Below are positions 47,204 through 56,216 of a stretch of DNA of 64,000 nt, one piece after another. Within the stretch, counting starts at the first letter, position 1, and every line of letters starts with the position of its first letter. Origin of the DNA: Rickettsia typhi (GTDB lineage: Bacteria > Pseudomonadota > Alphaproteobacteria > Rickettsiales > Rickettsiaceae); the NCBI GenBank assembly GCA_945875975.1, contig CAMCMD010000006.1, positions 1 through 64,000 on the forward strand, given 5' to 3'. The position numbers were made by a program, and so were the translations under genes. The notes below the pieces were generated by a model. It was not told the DNA's origin. It did no database searches and saw only the letters and a list, made by a program, of their open reading frames with translations.

Positions 47204-48364
47204 CTATTTATCTAGTAATTTAACCTGCTGTCCAGGATATAGTGAATGAACTCCTGCGGTAACTACAATTTCACCGTTTTCTAGGCCTTCAGAAACAAGA
47301 ATTGAATCCTGTTTATAGTCGATGATTTTAATATCTCTTAAACTGACAGTATTGTCTTGGGGATTAACTATCCATACAGCTGGGTTTGAATTAGATTTAG
47401 TTAATGACATTACAGGTAATTCAATAGCACTTGCTCTATTCAAAGTGACGCAACCAGTCACTGTTGAACCAAGCTTTAACCCTTTTGGTGGATTGGTTAG
47501 ACCTACTTTTACAGCAAAGGTCCGAGTAACAGAGTCTGCTTGGGGTGACACTTCTCTGACGTATCCAACAGCTTTGATGCTGGGGTCATGACTTAGGGAA
47601 ACTTCAACCGCTAACTTACTTTCTGAGTTATTTTGAAATAACTGCTCCGGTACGTTAAATACAGCATCTCGTCCTTCGTCTGTTGCTACCCGCATGATAA
47701 CTTGACCAGTTTTTATTACTTCACCAGCTTCTGCATTAATGGATGTAACAATTCCCGAAACATCTACTTGCAAGTTAGTGTAGTCAAGGCGATTTTGGGC
47801 TTGATTTAAGCTGGCATTTGCTCCTTCAACTTTTGCTTGTGCAGACTGGAGTTGCGTGGTTGCATCCTCATATTTAGCATTGGCAATAACGCCTTTGCTT
47901 AGTAGGATTTTTTGCCTAGCTTCATTGCTAATTGCTTGCTCTAAGGCTGCTTGAGCTGCACTAAGATTTGATTTGGCAGAAGTAAAATTGTCTTCCGCCT
48001 CCTGTGGGTCTATACGAGCAACGGTTTGTCCAGCAGTAACCATAGCTCCAACTGAAACCAAACGTTCTATTAATTTTCCGTCAGTGCGAAAAGCAAGGTC
48101 TACCTCATTCTTTGCTAAAATTTCGCCAGTCAAAGATAATAACTGCCCTGCTGTCCTGTGTTCCACTTTAATGGTTCGTACAGGACGCGCAATTGTTGTA
48201 TTAGTTGTTATAGATCGAGTATTTGTAGACTTGATTGCAATTGCTATAATTATAGCAACAACGACAATAATAACAGTATATTTATTTATTAAGCAAGATC
48301 TGCATTTTTGGAGTACTGGCATTTGCATAACAGTCTTTAAATGATTAAAGGGAAAATATATCAT
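47204..48364 (-). CDS. RND periplasmic adaptor protein
   Basis: 386 residues. One N-terminal membrane anchor (YTVIIVVVAIIIAIAI), then biotinyl-lipoyl-like half (VDLAFRTDGKLIERLVSVGAMVTAGQ), a helical hairpin rich in Ala and Gln (SAAQAALEQAISNEARQKILL), and barrel domains. The exact start is uncertain; an internal ATG near 48335 is possible. Works with the pump gene that follows. Confidence 0.93.
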   Translation of the reverse strand: MIYFPFNHLKTVMQMPVLQKCRSCLINKYTVIIVVVAIIIAIAIKSTNTRSITTNTTIARPVRTIKVEHRTAGQLLSLTGEILAKNEVDLAFRTDGKLIERLVSVGAMVTAGQTVARIDPQEAEDNFTSAKSNLSAAQAALEQAISNEARQKILLSKGVIANAKYEDATTQLQSAQAKVEGANASLNQAQNRLDYTNLQVDVSGIVTSINAEAGEVIKTGQVIMRVATDEGRDAVFNVPEQLFQNNSESKLAVEVSLSHDPSIKAVGYVREVSPQADSVTRTFAVKVGLTNPPKGLKLGSTVTGCVTLNRASAIELPVMSLTKSNSNPAVWIVNPQDNTVSLRDIKIIDYKQDSILVSEGLENGEIVVTAGVHSLYPGQQVKLLDK

Positions 48365-48511
48365 CTTTGCGATTGAGCTTTGCTTTATTTTTAGCTACAT
48401 AGGGTAATTGAGGGTTACAGAAATATTAATTGTAGCAGAATTATTACATATTTAAGTGTGATTATGTCTCCATAAATTATTATTTAAATAGTTGTTTTTT
48501 TTATTTGATTA

Positions 48512-48540
48512 TTGACATTTTTTGGTAAAGATGTTATTTA
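48512..48540 (+). promoter_or_regulatory. Candidate sigma-70 promoter of the small lipoprotein gene
   Basis: TTGACA (48512-48517), 17 bases, TATTTA (48535-48540). RNA would start about 43 bases before ATG 48590. Confidence 0.5.
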
Positions 48541-48589
48541 GTTTGTGCTAAACATTATTTGAATTAGTTATATTTTTAGGTCTTAAATT

Positions 48590-48922
48590 ATGAAAAAACT
48601 TGGTATCTTTGTTTGTGCTGCTTCTATTTTGATCGGTTGCGGTGGTAATCCGCATCCCAAAATGGTTAGTTTTACCCCTGCTAGTGTGGTGATAGATTAT
48701 TCAAAAAATGATCTTCATGAAGCAACTGGCATGGCTCAGCAGTTTTGTTCTTCAATTGAGAAAGATGCTCAATATGTAAGTACTAAAGAATCTGGATGGA
48801 CTTCGTCAGAGAAACTTGCTTTCTTTAATTGTATAGAAAGAGGAAAAACAGTTGCGGGATGGGCGGCAAGTCATGGGGCAGCAAACAATACTCATACCCC
48901 TATCATCAATAACTTCAAGTAA
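48590..48922 (+). CDS. Small secreted lipoprotein, unknown
   Basis: 110 residues. MKKLGIFVCAASILIGC is a lipoprotein signal with the lipobox LIGC. The mature part is polar, with Cys in QQFCSSIEKD and FFNCIERG that could form a disulphide. No family recognised. It is a single-gene unit with a promoter candidate and a good terminator. Confidence 0.75.
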   Translation: MKKLGIFVCAASILIGCGGNPHPKMVSFTPASVVIDYSKNDLHEATGMAQQFCSSIEKDAQYVSTKESGWTSSEKLAFFNCIERGKTVAGWAASHGAANNTHTPIINNFK

Positions 48923-48956
48923 TTCTTAACTCCAAGAGAGTTTTAAAAATTAGTTT

Positions 48957-48990
48957 AACCACGGGGAAATTAAGTACTCGTGGTTTTTTT
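48957..48990 (+). terminator. Rho-independent terminator after the lipoprotein gene
   Basis: AACCACG (48957-48963) pairs with CGTGGTT (48979-48985), followed directly by a T-run to 48990. Confidence 0.8.
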
Positions 48991-49204
48991 CATACTAACA
49001 AGAAGCATCTTTGCTGGTTATGCAGTATATAATATTGCTCTAACAAGTAGGGTATAGAAAAATAATATAGTCAAAAGTACCCACAAACCGAATCGTTGTA
49101 CCAATTAGCATATCTTGCGAAGATTGATCTAATGGAATGCTATTAAGAATTATTAAATACCACAAATTAATTTAGAAATTCTATTTTTTTTGAAAAATTT
49201 TATA

Positions 49205-49234
49205 TTGGCCAAATAAAGAAAATGCAATTATACT
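49205..49234 (+). promoter_or_regulatory. Candidate promoter of glyQS
   Basis: TTGGCC (49205-49210), 18 bases, TATACT (49229-49234), about 37 bases before ATG 49271. The preceding gap from 48991 shows no gene. Confidence 0.4.
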
Positions 49235-49270
49235 GCTGCTTTCTAGACTGAATCAAAAGTGCATAAGCAT

Positions 49271-50140
49271 ATGACAAAATTATCATTTCAAGAATTAATT
49301 TTAAAGCTCCAATATTATTGGCAAGATTACGGTTGTGCCATTTTGCAACCTTATGATGTTGAAGTAGGGGCGGGGACATTTCATCCTGCGACTGTCTTGA
49401 GATCTCTTGGCCCAAAGCCATGGAACGTAGCTTATGTTCAACCATCCAGAAGGCCAACCGATAGTAGATATGCCGAGCATCCGAATCGAATGCAGCATTA
49501 TTATCAGTTTCAAGTTATATTAAAACCATCACCAGATGATATTCAAGATTTGTACTTGAAAAGCCTCGAGCACCTTGGGATTGACATGCAAGCGCATGAC
49601 ATTCGTTTTGTAGAAGATGATTGGGAATCACCAACTCTTGGAGCATCAGGACTTGGTTGGGAAGTTTGGTGTGATGGTATGGAAGTGTCGCAATTTACGT
49701 ATATGCAGCAAATTGGTGGAATAGAGTGCAGACCAGTAGCTGGTGAGTTAACTTATGGCTTAGAACGTTTGGCGTTGTATATTCAAGGAGTTGATGCTGT
49801 TAAAGATCTGGACTGGAATGGTCAAAAAGGTGAAAAGGCTTTGACTTATAGACAGATAGATTTTGAGGCTGAGAAACAGTTTTCAAAATTTAATTTAGAA
49901 TTAGCAGACACTGAAATATTATTTCGTCATTTTGAAGATTCCCAAAAGCAGTGTATTGCCTTGATCAAAGAAAACCTACCTATGCCTGCCTATGAATATT
50001 GTATTAAGGCAAGTCATTTATTTAACTTACTTTGTGCAAGAGGAGTGGTTAGTGTGACTGAGCGTGCAGCGTATATAGCAAGAGTTAGGCACTTAGCGAA
50101 ATTATGTTGTGAGAATTGGATAGAAATGGATAAATCATGA
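49271..50140 (+). CDS. glyQ: Glycyl-tRNA synthetase alpha subunit
   Basis: 289 residues from ATG 49271 ([17 protein letters not shown]); a GTG four codons upstream is disfavoured. Class II motifs: [34 protein letters not shown], and [18 protein letters not shown]. It overlaps glyS by four bases. Confidence 0.98.
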   Translation: MTKLSFQELILKLQYYWQDYGCAILQPYDVEVGAGTFHPATVLRSLGPKPWNVAYVQPSRRPTDSRYAEHPNRMQHYYQFQVILKPSPDDIQDLYLKSLEHLGIDMQAHDIRFVEDDWESPTLGASGLGWEVWCDGMEVSQFTYMQQIGGIECRPVAGELTYGLERLALYIQGVDAVKDLDWNGQKGEKALTYRQIDFEAEKQFSKFNLELADTEILFRHFEDSQKQCIALIKENLPMPAYEYCIKASHLFNLLCARGVVSVTERAAYIARVRHLAKLCCENWIEMDKS

Positions 50141-52161
50141 GCGAATTATTATTAGAGTTATTTTCTGAAGAAATTCCAGCAATGATGCAGCAAAAAGCTG
50201 CGGCTGGATATGAAGAAATTTTTGCCAAATATTTTCAAGAACAAACAATAAATTTTTCTAGTATCAAGGCATATGCGGGGCCGAGGAGAATTACAATTCA
50301 TGTTAGTGGAATATCATCTTACATCGAAGCTACCACAAAAGAAATAAAGGGACCCAAGACCTCTGCTTCAGAGAATGCTATTGAAGGATTTTGCCATTCA
50401 AACGGAATTAGCAAAGATTTACTTACGCGCCAAGAAATAAAAGGAGTGGAATATTTTGTATATGAGAAAATCTTAGCAAAACAGGAAACAAAAAATATAC
50501 TACAAAATACATTAATGAATCCTATTTCGGCTTATGTTTGGCCAAAATCAATGTTTTGGGGTGATTATCAAATAAAATGGGTTCGTCCACTTAGGAATAT
50601 CATGTGCATATTCAACGGTCAGACACTTGATTTTAAATATGGACACTTGGTAGCAAATAATAAAAGTTTTGGCCATAGATTCATGAGCCCTAAATCATTT
50701 GAAGTGACTAGTTTTGTTGAGTATAAACAAAAATTATCTGATAATTTCGTAGTACTTGATCACTCTGAGCGCAAGGATTATATATCGCGAGAGTCCAGCA
50801 AAATAGCCGGCCAAATGGGCTTGGTTATAAAGGAAGATAACGACCTTTTGGAAGAAGTAGCGGGGCTAGTAGAGTACCCCCAAATTTTACTTGGAAAGAT
50901 CGATCAAAAATTCCTATCTGTGCCAAGCGAAGTACTGAGCAGTTCAATGAAAAGTCACCAGAAGTATTTTAGTCTATTTGATAAAAAAGGTAATTTTGCT
51001 CCGTACTTTCTGTTTGTATCAAATATTGCAGCCAGCAATCCGGAATTGGTTATTGGTGGGAATGAAAAAGTTCTTTCAGCTAGATTGTCAGATGCTTTAT
51101 ATTTTTATAACCAGGATTTAAAAACCAGGTTGGATCAAAAGTCCCAAAAGCTTGATAATGTTATATTTCATGCAAAGCTTGGTAGTATAGGTGATAAGGT
51201 ACAGCAGCGCGTGACAAAAATTGTCCAATATTTGTCGCCAAATAATGAAAATCTGATCAAAGCAGCCATGCTATGCAAGAGTGATATTGTCTCTGAAGTT
51301 GTTGGAGAATTTCCAAATTTGCAAGGTATTATGGGATATTATTATGCCAAACATGAATCCCTAAGTGAAGATATAGCTGTTGCCATCCGCGATCATTATA
51401 AGCCGCAAGGACCTAGTGACAGCTGCCCTACGGCTATTGCCGCATTTTTAGCGTTGGCTGATAAGATAGATAGTCTATGTGGTCTTATGCTGGCAGGAGA
51501 AAAGCCAACAGGTTCAAAAGATCCGTTCGCGCTTAGAAGGCAAGCGCTTGGTATAGTAAGAATTATTCTAGAAAATAAATTGCCTGTTAATATCGTTGAA
51601 TTGGTTGACGTAGCGGTAGGTAACTATAGTGTTTATAAAGATGCAAACCTTTGCAGCGCAAAGCAAATAGTAGAATTTCTAGAAGATCGCGTAAGGCACT
51701 TCTTGAAAGATGAATACTCTATCGAACTTGTGAATGCTGTGCTAGATCTTGAAAAAGAACCGAATCTGACTGATACTAAAATTAAACTGAATTCATTACA
51801 AGAATTTATTGCAGGCGGATCGTGCGTTGATTTAATAGTTGCTTACAAAAGAGCAAGTAATATTGTGGCTGGCTTTGTTGGTAAGCATACAACAATTAAT
51901 GAATCTTTATTTGATAATGACTATGAAAAAAATCTATACAGCTTCTTGAAAGATTGCGAACCTAAAATTAAAGCAGAGATAATAGCAAAAAACTATGCAA
52001 GAAGCCTGAAGATGCTTGCTGCTATGCGCTCTCCAATAGCAAGCTTCTTTGATAATGTAATGGTAAAAGTTGATGACCAAGCTGTGGCCCATAATCGTCT
52101 TGCACTGCTTGCCAAAACAAAGCAACTTTTTGACCAGATTGCAAAATTTGATCAACTTTAA
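50137..52161 (+). CDS. glyS: Glycyl-tRNA synthetase beta subunit
   Basis: 674 residues, near standard length. [15 protein letters not shown] is the family start; [14 protein letters not shown] and [17 protein letters not shown] are typical. The C-terminal anticodon-binding (DALR-like) region is present, ending with [11 protein letters not shown]. Works as alpha2beta2 with GlyQ; tRNA-Gly(GCC) is at 26835. Confidence 0.97.
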   Translation: MSELLLELFSEEIPAMMQQKAAAGYEEIFAKYFQEQTINFSSIKAYAGPRRITIHVSGISSYIEATTKEIKGPKTSASENAIEGFCHSNGISKDLLTRQEIKGVEYFVYEKILAKQETKNILQNTLMNPISAYVWPKSMFWGDYQIKWVRPLRNIMCIFNGQTLDFKYGHLVANNKSFGHRFMSPKSFEVTSFVEYKQKLSDNFVVLDHSERKDYISRESSKIAGQMGLVIKEDNDLLEEVAGLVEYPQILLGKIDQKFLSVPSEVLSSSMKSHQKYFSLFDKKGNFAPYFLFVSNIAASNPELVIGGNEKVLSARLSDALYFYNQDLKTRLDQKSQKLDNVIFHAKLGSIGDKVQQRVTKIVQYLSPNNENLIKAAMLCKSDIVSEVVGEFPNLQGIMGYYYAKHESLSEDIAVAIRDHYKPQGPSDSCPTAIAAFLALADKIDSLCGLMLAGEKPTGSKDPFALRRQALGIVRIILENKLPVNIVELVDVAVGNYSVYKDANLCSAKQIVEFLEDRVRHFLKDEYSIELVNAVLDLEKEPNLTDTKIKLNSLQEFIAGGSCVDLIVAYKRASNIVAGFVGKHTTINESLFDNDYEKNLYSFLKDCEPKIKAEIIAKNYARSLKMLAAMRSPIASFFDNVMVKVDDQAVAHNRLALLAKTKQLFDQIAKFDQL

Positions 52162-52163
52162 AT

Positions 52164-52193
52164 TTGACAAAAAGAGTTACTGTCAAGTATAAA
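52164..52193 (+). promoter_or_regulatory. Candidate promoter of the UIM-like protein island
   Basis: TTGACA (52164-52169), 18 bases, TATAAA (52188-52193). RNA would begin about 115 bases before ATG 52315. Confidence 0.5.
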
Positions 52194-52314
52194 CAAAAGA
52201 TAGTCTATTTAGATTATATGTAAAATCTAAGTAGTAGCTTATAAATAAAGGTTGTTGTTAAGGAACTAAAGAGAAATTGTTACAAGAAAATATTAATATA
52301 TAAGGAGAGTGGTT

Positions 52315-52467
52315 ATGAAAAAGATGTTAAAAAAATGGGAAGGTGGAGCCAAAAAGCATGGTGGACTAGGCAACGCTATGGGTGCTCAGGCACAGGCATG
52401 GGCAGCGCCGGTACATAGAGCAAGCGCAAAAAATAGATGGAGGAGCCCGAAAAACATGGTGGACTAG
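52315..52467 (+). CDS. 50-residue basic ORF, probable N-terminus of the next gene
   Basis: ATG 52315 has a strong ribosome site (AAGGAGAG, then GTT). It encodes a basic peptide with KKHGGLGNAMG and stops at TAG 52465-52467, 31 bases inside the next ORF. The DNA around GCATGGTGGACTAGGC (about 52358-52373) recurs as ACATGGTGGACTAGGC (about 52454-52469); the second copy encodes KHGGLGQ in the next ORF's frame. A frame shift between 52437 and 52467 would fuse both into one protein with two HGGLG boxes. Otherwise the second ORF is translated by coupling. Confidence 0.5.
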   Translation: MKKMLKKWEGGAKKHGGLGNAMGAQAQAWAAPVHRASAKNRWRSPKNMVD

Positions 52468-53204
52468 GCCAAGCAGCACTTGTTTACATGGGAGTATCAA
52501 GCTCAAGTGAAGAGGCAGCAAGACTAGAAGCAGTAAGGCGTCAAGCTGAAGAAGCGGAAGTAAGAAGAGCTATCGAAGAGGCGGCAAAGAGAGAAGCTGA
52601 GGAAGCGGACGTAAGAAGAGCTATCGAACAGGTGGCAAAGAGAGAAGCTGAGGAAGTACGGATAAGAAAAGAGGCTCAGGAGAAAGCGCAAAGGGAAGCT
52701 GAGGAATTAGAGAGCGCTCTAAAGTTAATTCGAGAACAAGAAGCTGCAGAGCGAAGAGAACAAGAAGCTGCAGAGCGAAGAGAACATGATGAGCAGCTAG
52801 AGAAAGCTCTAGAGTTATCAAGAAGAGAGCAACAAGCCCAGCTAACTGCAAGCAGAGAGGCTGAAGAGCTGGAAATAGCTAAAGAGATCTTAGAAAGAGA
52901 AGCTGAGGAGTTTAGAGCCAAGCAAAAAGCTGAACTGGCACAAGAGGTAGCTAAAAGCTTGAAAAAAGATCTTCCTATGAAAGAGTGTATGTTTGACTTT
53001 GCACAAAAATTTCCAGGTGATGCTCTTGACGATACTCAGGCGATTGAGCTTATGTCCTGGCTCACTAAGACAGGAGCACCAACTATTAGCGAGATTATAG
53101 GAGAGGTATGGAGCTTACATGACCCTGTATTGAACGAAGCGGCGAATCAGTGGATTACCTACAACCAACCGGAAGGGATTGCTCTAATAGGAGAGGATAG
53201 CTAA
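52437..53204 (+). CDS. Charged coiled-coil protein with a ubiquitin-interacting-like motif
   Basis: 255 residues from ATG 52437, which has no ribosome site of its own and follows a TAG in frame. Residues 20-185 are a long, E/A/R/K-rich helix made of in-frame repeats: three 17-residue units (EEAEVRRAIEEAAKREA and two relatives) and two 8-residue units (EAAERREQ type). At about residues 118-133, DEQLEKALELSRREQQ fits the ubiquitin-interacting motif pattern (hydrophobic-x-x-Ala-x-x-x-Ser-x-x-Glu) found in eukaryotes. A distinct non-repetitive C-terminal domain of about 75 residues follows (MKECMFDFAQKFPGDALDD, SEIIGEVWSLHDP). No signal peptide. A host-acting effector is the favoured inference. 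Confidence 0.7.
   Translation: MEEPEKHGGLGQAALVYMGVSSSSEEAARLEAVRRQAEEAEVRRAIEEAAKREAEEADVRRAIEQVAKREAEEVRIRKEAQEKAQREAEELESALKLIREQEAAERREQEAAERREHDEQLEKALELSRREQQAQLTASREAEELEIAKEILEREAEEFRAKQKAELAQEVAKSLKKDLPMKECMFDFAQKFPGDALDDTQAIELMSWLTKTGAPTISEIIGEVWSLHDPVLNEAANQWITYNQPEGIALIGEDS
52548..52788 (+). repeat. Intragenic tandem repeats (51-bp and 24-bp units)
   Basis: Units of 51 bases at 52548-52598 and 52599-52649 are nearly identical; a third, diverged, follows at 52650-52700. A separate 24-base unit (AAGCTGCAGAGCGAAGAGAA core) is repeated at 52741-52764 and 52765-52788. All are multiples of three, so copy number can change without breaking the frame. Confidence 0.85.
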
Positions 53205-53252
53205 TATACTAATAATGTGTTATTCTGTTGCCAAGTTTAATACGGGTACTAT

Positions 53253-54209
53253 ATGAAAACTAAGTTACCTAAACGATCATTAGTTATCCAAGAAAGGTTG
53301 GACAATATCACAAAGGAAGTCCTTGTTGCAGCCAAGGATAAGATATGTATGATCATCCTTTTTGGCTCATATGCAAGAGGTGATTGGGTGCACGATCAAT
53401 ATGTTAAAGGACATATTACCTACACCTATCAGAGTGATATTGACATTCTGGTGCTTGTTAAAGGCAAATATGGCGGAGGTCTAGTACGCTTTAGAATAAA
53501 AGATAGTATAGAGAGAAGGCTTGAGAGAAAAGGCCTCATAAGTAGTATTTCAAAAAAGCCTAGGAAAATATTAAGAGATCCTAGGGACATGTTAAAAGAT
53601 CTTCGGGAAAAGTTAAAAGTTCCTCCAGTAACTATAGTTCTAGAATCCATTACGCGTGTGAATAAATGTCTAGAAGAAGGGCAGTATTTTTTCTCCGATA
53701 TTAAGAAAGAGGGAGTGGTTTTATATGATAGTGGTGAATTTCAGCTGTCAGAGGCAAAAGATTTACCTTGGATAGAGCGGAGAGAGATAGCTCAAAGAGA
53801 TTATAATTACTGGTTTAAGCTTGGCTCAGGGTTTTTTATTGGAAGTAAGTATTATTTGGAAATAGGTGAATATGGTTTGTCAGCTTTTTCACTTCATCAA
53901 GCTACCGAGAGTTTCTATAGCGCCATTTTGTTAGTCTTTACAGGTGACAGACCAAAGCTGCACGATATTCGTGAACTAGGTTCCATGGTAGGCAATTATA
54001 ATGATGAATTATGGAGCATATTCCCGCATTCTGAGGGGCACCAAGAAGAATCTTTTAAATTGCTGCAAGAAGCCTATATTAGAGGAAGATACGACCCTGA
54101 TTACAAAATCAGCAAGGAACAATTGCTTTATCTAATTGAGCGTGTAGGGGAGCTAAAGAGAGTCACAGAGAAAATGTGTTTAGCAAGGCTTGCACAAGAA
54201 ATAATTTAG
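53253..54209 (+). CDS. MNT nucleotidyltransferase-HEPN fusion protein
   Basis: 318 residues. The N-terminal half is a minimal nucleotidyltransferase: FGSYARG at residues 37-43 and SDIDIL at 61-66 with both aspartates. The C-terminal half is a HEPN-type helical domain (EIAQRDYNYWFKLG, FSLHQATESFYSAILLVFTG, LHDIRELG, AYIRGRYDPDYKIS). MNT and HEPN proteins usually form two-gene toxin-antitoxin pairs in which MNT modifies HEPN; here they are one chain. The RNase motif Rx4-6H of active HEPN toxins is not evident. A linker of about 22 residues (KKPRKILRDPRDMLKDLREK) is absent from the decayed copy at 11057-11950. Confidence 0.88.
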   Translation: MKTKLPKRSLVIQERLDNITKEVLVAAKDKICMIILFGSYARGDWVHDQYVKGHITYTYQSDIDILVLVKGKYGGGLVRFRIKDSIERRLERKGLISSISKKPRKILRDPRDMLKDLREKLKVPPVTIVLESITRVNKCLEEGQYFFSDIKKEGVVLYDSGEFQLSEAKDLPWIERREIAQRDYNYWFKLGSGFFIGSKYYLEIGEYGLSAFSLHQATESFYSAILLVFTGDRPKLHDIRELGSMVGNYNDELWSIFPHSEGHQEESFKLLQEAYIRGRYDPDYKISKEQLLYLIERVGELKRVTEKMCLARLAQEII

Positions 54210-54233
54210 TTTGCGGCGATATTGGTATCTCAG

Positions 54234-54380
54234 ATGGATTTACGCATGCCTTCGGCCCGGTATTTCAGGCAGCGGAAAGAGCTACTAGGCCAAGAGGTAG
54301 GCGCAAAGAGTTTCAAACAAGTTCGAGATGACTTATGTGTTGATGACTATAAGATCTTGGGCCAAGAGGCAGGCGTATGA
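54234..54380 (+). CDS. Possible 48-residue ORF or gene remnant ahead of sua5
   Basis: An open frame from ATG 54234 to TGA 54378-54380 overlapping the sua5 ATG (ATGA). It begins inside the palindromic repeat and contains a duplicated phrase, LLGQEVGA and ILGQEAGV, 23 residues apart. The stop-start overlap suggests the tail of a former operon partner truncated by insertion of the MNT-HEPN and repeat, but it may be chance. No family recognised. Confidence 0.3.
   Translation: MDLRMPSARYFRQRKELLGQEVGAKSFKQVRDDLCVDDYKILGQEAGV
54236..54268. repeat. Palindromic intergenic repeat beside the intact MNT-HEPN gene
   Basis: 33 bases containing GCCTTCGGCCCGGTATTTCAG, matching 11006-11038 with few mismatches. 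It starts 27 bases after the MNT-HEPN stop; relative to the gene it is flipped compared with the copy at 11 kb. Confidence 0.7.
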
Positions 54381-55306
54381 ATGATATAAAAAAAGCTGCA
54401 AATATAATCAAAAACAGTGACTTGGTGGCGTTTCCCACGGAAACTGTGTATGGCCTTGGCGCGGATGCTTGCAGCCAAGAAGCTTGTTTAAAAATTTTTG
54501 AGGCTAAGGGTAGGCCTGCTAATAACCCGCTTATAGTTCATGTAGCGTCGGTGCAAGAAGCCAAAGATATAGTGCATTTCAATGATGATGCCGAAAATCT
54601 GGCTAGTTTGTGGCCCGGTCCGCTTACCTTAGTTCTACCTAAAAAAGATAATGCAATTCTTGCCGAGTGTGTAACGGCTGGTCTTAATACTGTTGCTATT
54701 CGTATCCCGGCAGATCCTATAGCTTTGAACTTGATTAGAGAGTCTGGTTGCCCAATTGCTGCCCCTAGTGCTAATAAATCAGGTACTTTAAGCTCAACAA
54801 GCTATGAGCATGTAAAGAAAAATTTTGGAGATGAAATATTTATTTTAGCCTCAAATGGTAATGCTACTTATGGTCTTGAATCAACTATTATCGATCTAAC
54901 TTCGCTAAAACCCACGATATTACGTTTTGGTTTTATCACCCCATCTGTTTTAGAAAAAGTGCTAGGCAGGGAAGTTTTTATTGCTTCAAAATTATCAGAA
55001 ATCAAAGCCCCTGGCATGCTGTTAAAGCATTATGCTCCTAAAACCCAAGTACGGCTTAATGCGGATGTTTTACGAAATTCGGAAGTTGGTTTGAATTTTG
55101 GTAAAAGTCAACTAAATGCCGGTGGATCGATGAATCTCAGTGATAGCAAAGATATGATAGAAGCAGCTGCAAATCTATTTGATTATTTGCATAATTTAGA
55201 TGAATTTTGCCAAAAAAATAATATAAATACGATTGCTGTTGCTTCTATTCCGAATACCGGCATAGGTCTGGCTATAAACGATAGACTCTCTAGGGCAGCA
55301 GAGTAA
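54377..55306 (+). CDS. Threonylcarbamoyl-AMP synthase, Sua5 form
   Basis: 309 residues: a YrdC domain (DLVAFPTETVYGLGADA, KGRPANNPLIVH, SGCPIAAPSANKSG) followed by a linker and a smaller Sua5 domain (PGMLLKHYAPKTQV, then a Rossmann-like tail). It makes the L-threonylcarbamoyl-AMP used for t6A in ANN-decoding tRNAs, including tRNA-Thr(UGT) nearby. Confidence 0.95.
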   Translation: MNDIKKAANIIKNSDLVAFPTETVYGLGADACSQEACLKIFEAKGRPANNPLIVHVASVQEAKDIVHFNDDAENLASLWPGPLTLVLPKKDNAILAECVTAGLNTVAIRIPADPIALNLIRESGCPIAAPSANKSGTLSSTSYEHVKKNFGDEIFILASNGNATYGLESTIIDLTSLKPTILRFGFITPSVLEKVLGREVFIASKLSEIKAPGMLLKHYAPKTQVRLNADVLRNSEVGLNFGKSQLNAGGSMNLSDSKDMIEAAANLFDYLHNLDEFCQKNNINTIAVASIPNTGIGLAINDRLSRAAE

Positions 55307-55330
55307 GTTAATTGATATGAACTTGCGTGC

Positions 55331-55406
55331 GTTGCTCGTCACTCGCTTATTATCTATAGGCTTCGCATCCTCGCGCCCGGCATCAAATATTCATCTGAAT
55401 TAACTA
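55331..55406. repeat. Dispersed intergenic repeat, copy B
   Basis: Contains CTCGTCACTCGCTTATTATC, TATAGGCTTCGCATCCTCG and ATTCATCTGAATTAACTA. First part matches 5753-5795, second part matches 43000-43050, which shows that the three copies belong to one element. Between sua5 and tRNA-Thr. Confidence 0.7.
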
Positions 55407-55451
55407 ATAGTGTATGCAAGAGATCTATTGAATGATATGAGATTTATAAGG

Positions 55452-55526
55452 TGGTGCCGAATGTCGGATTTGAACTGACAACCTACCGCTTACAAGGCGG
55501 TTGCTCTACCGTTGAGCTAATTCGGC
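55452..55526 (-). tRNA. tRNA-Thr (TGT)
   Basis: 75 bases on the minus strand including CCA. Acceptor GCCGAAT pairs with ATTCGGC; anticodon stem CCGCC...GGCGG-type with loop CTTGTAA, anticodon TGT; T loop TTCAAAT. Located 25 bases after rpsP. Confidence 0.97.
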
Positions 55527-55551
55527 GCAATAGAACTAAAAGCTAATCTAA

Positions 55552-55896
55552 CTACTTAGATGCTTGCTCTTTTAGTTCTTTTTTTGAAGGTTTTGTTGTT
55601 TGAGCTTTTATTTTTGTATTTAGTTTTTTAAGAATTGATTCTGGTAGCTTAATTCCAGCTTCTTTTATAAAACCAATAACACGATCAGTAGGCTGTGCTC
55701 CATGAGCTAACCAATGTTCAATACGCTCAGCTTTCAAAGTAACTCGATTTTCGTCTCCTTTCTTTAGCAATGGATTATATGTTCCAATTTTTTCAATAAA
55801 CGCGCCGTCTCTCGGAGCTCTAGCATCAGCTACTACTACTCTGTAGTAAGGACGTTTTTTTGCTCCACCTCTTGCTAAACGAATTTTAACTGCCAT
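55552..55896 (-). CDS. rpsP: 30S ribosomal protein S16
   Basis: 114 residues: [24 protein letters not shown] is the S16 signature, followed by [15 protein letters not shown] Lys-rich tail extends beyond the minimal protein. Follows rpmG by 12 bases. Confidence 0.98.
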   Translation of the reverse strand: MAVKIRLARGGAKKRPYYRVVVADARAPRDGAFIEKIGTYNPLLKKGDENRVTLKAERIEHWLAHGAQPTDRVIGFIKEAGIKLPESILKKLNTKIKAQTTKPSKKELKEQASK

Positions 55897-55908
55897 ATAT
55901 ACGAAACT

Positions 55909-56082
55909 CTATTTAATTTTTTCTTCTTTGAACTCAACATGCTTACGCACTCTTGGGTCGTATTTTTTAAACGACAATTTTTCTGTCAAAGTTTTTGGAT
56001 TACGCTTTTTCACAAGAAAATAACCTGTTCCTGCGGTGCTAACCAATTTTACTAATAAATTCTTATTTTTTTTCTTAGACAC
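55909..56082 (-). CDS. rpmG: 50S ribosomal protein L33
   Basis: 57 residues from GTG 56082, with GGAAAGG just upstream (tight spacing). The sequence [20 protein letters not shown], then VKKRNPKTL and [15 protein letters not shown], is the bacterial L33. The GTG is the only start that leaves the normal SKKKN N-terminus. Confidence 0.93.
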   Translation of the reverse strand: MSKKKNKNLLVKLVSTAGTGYFLVKKRNPKTLTEKLSFKKYDPRVRKHVEFKEEKIK

Positions 56083-56216
56083 AGCCTTTCCAACCTATTT
56101 TAAAACATTCATCTAAAATACTAGAGCGTAAGATATACCCAAGGCAGTTATTAGTCAAGCCAAAAATTAGGCTTTGTTCATTTTTAATTTAGGTATCAAG
56201 ACGATTATGGTCTCTG

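Noticed and set aside
49200..49513. Minus-strand ORFs over the glyQ start
   Set aside because: They are antisense shadows of a strongly conserved synthetase gene.
52548..52788. Tandem repeats as a CRISPR array
   Set aside because: Units are contiguous without spacers, are multiples of three, and lie in frame within a coding region.
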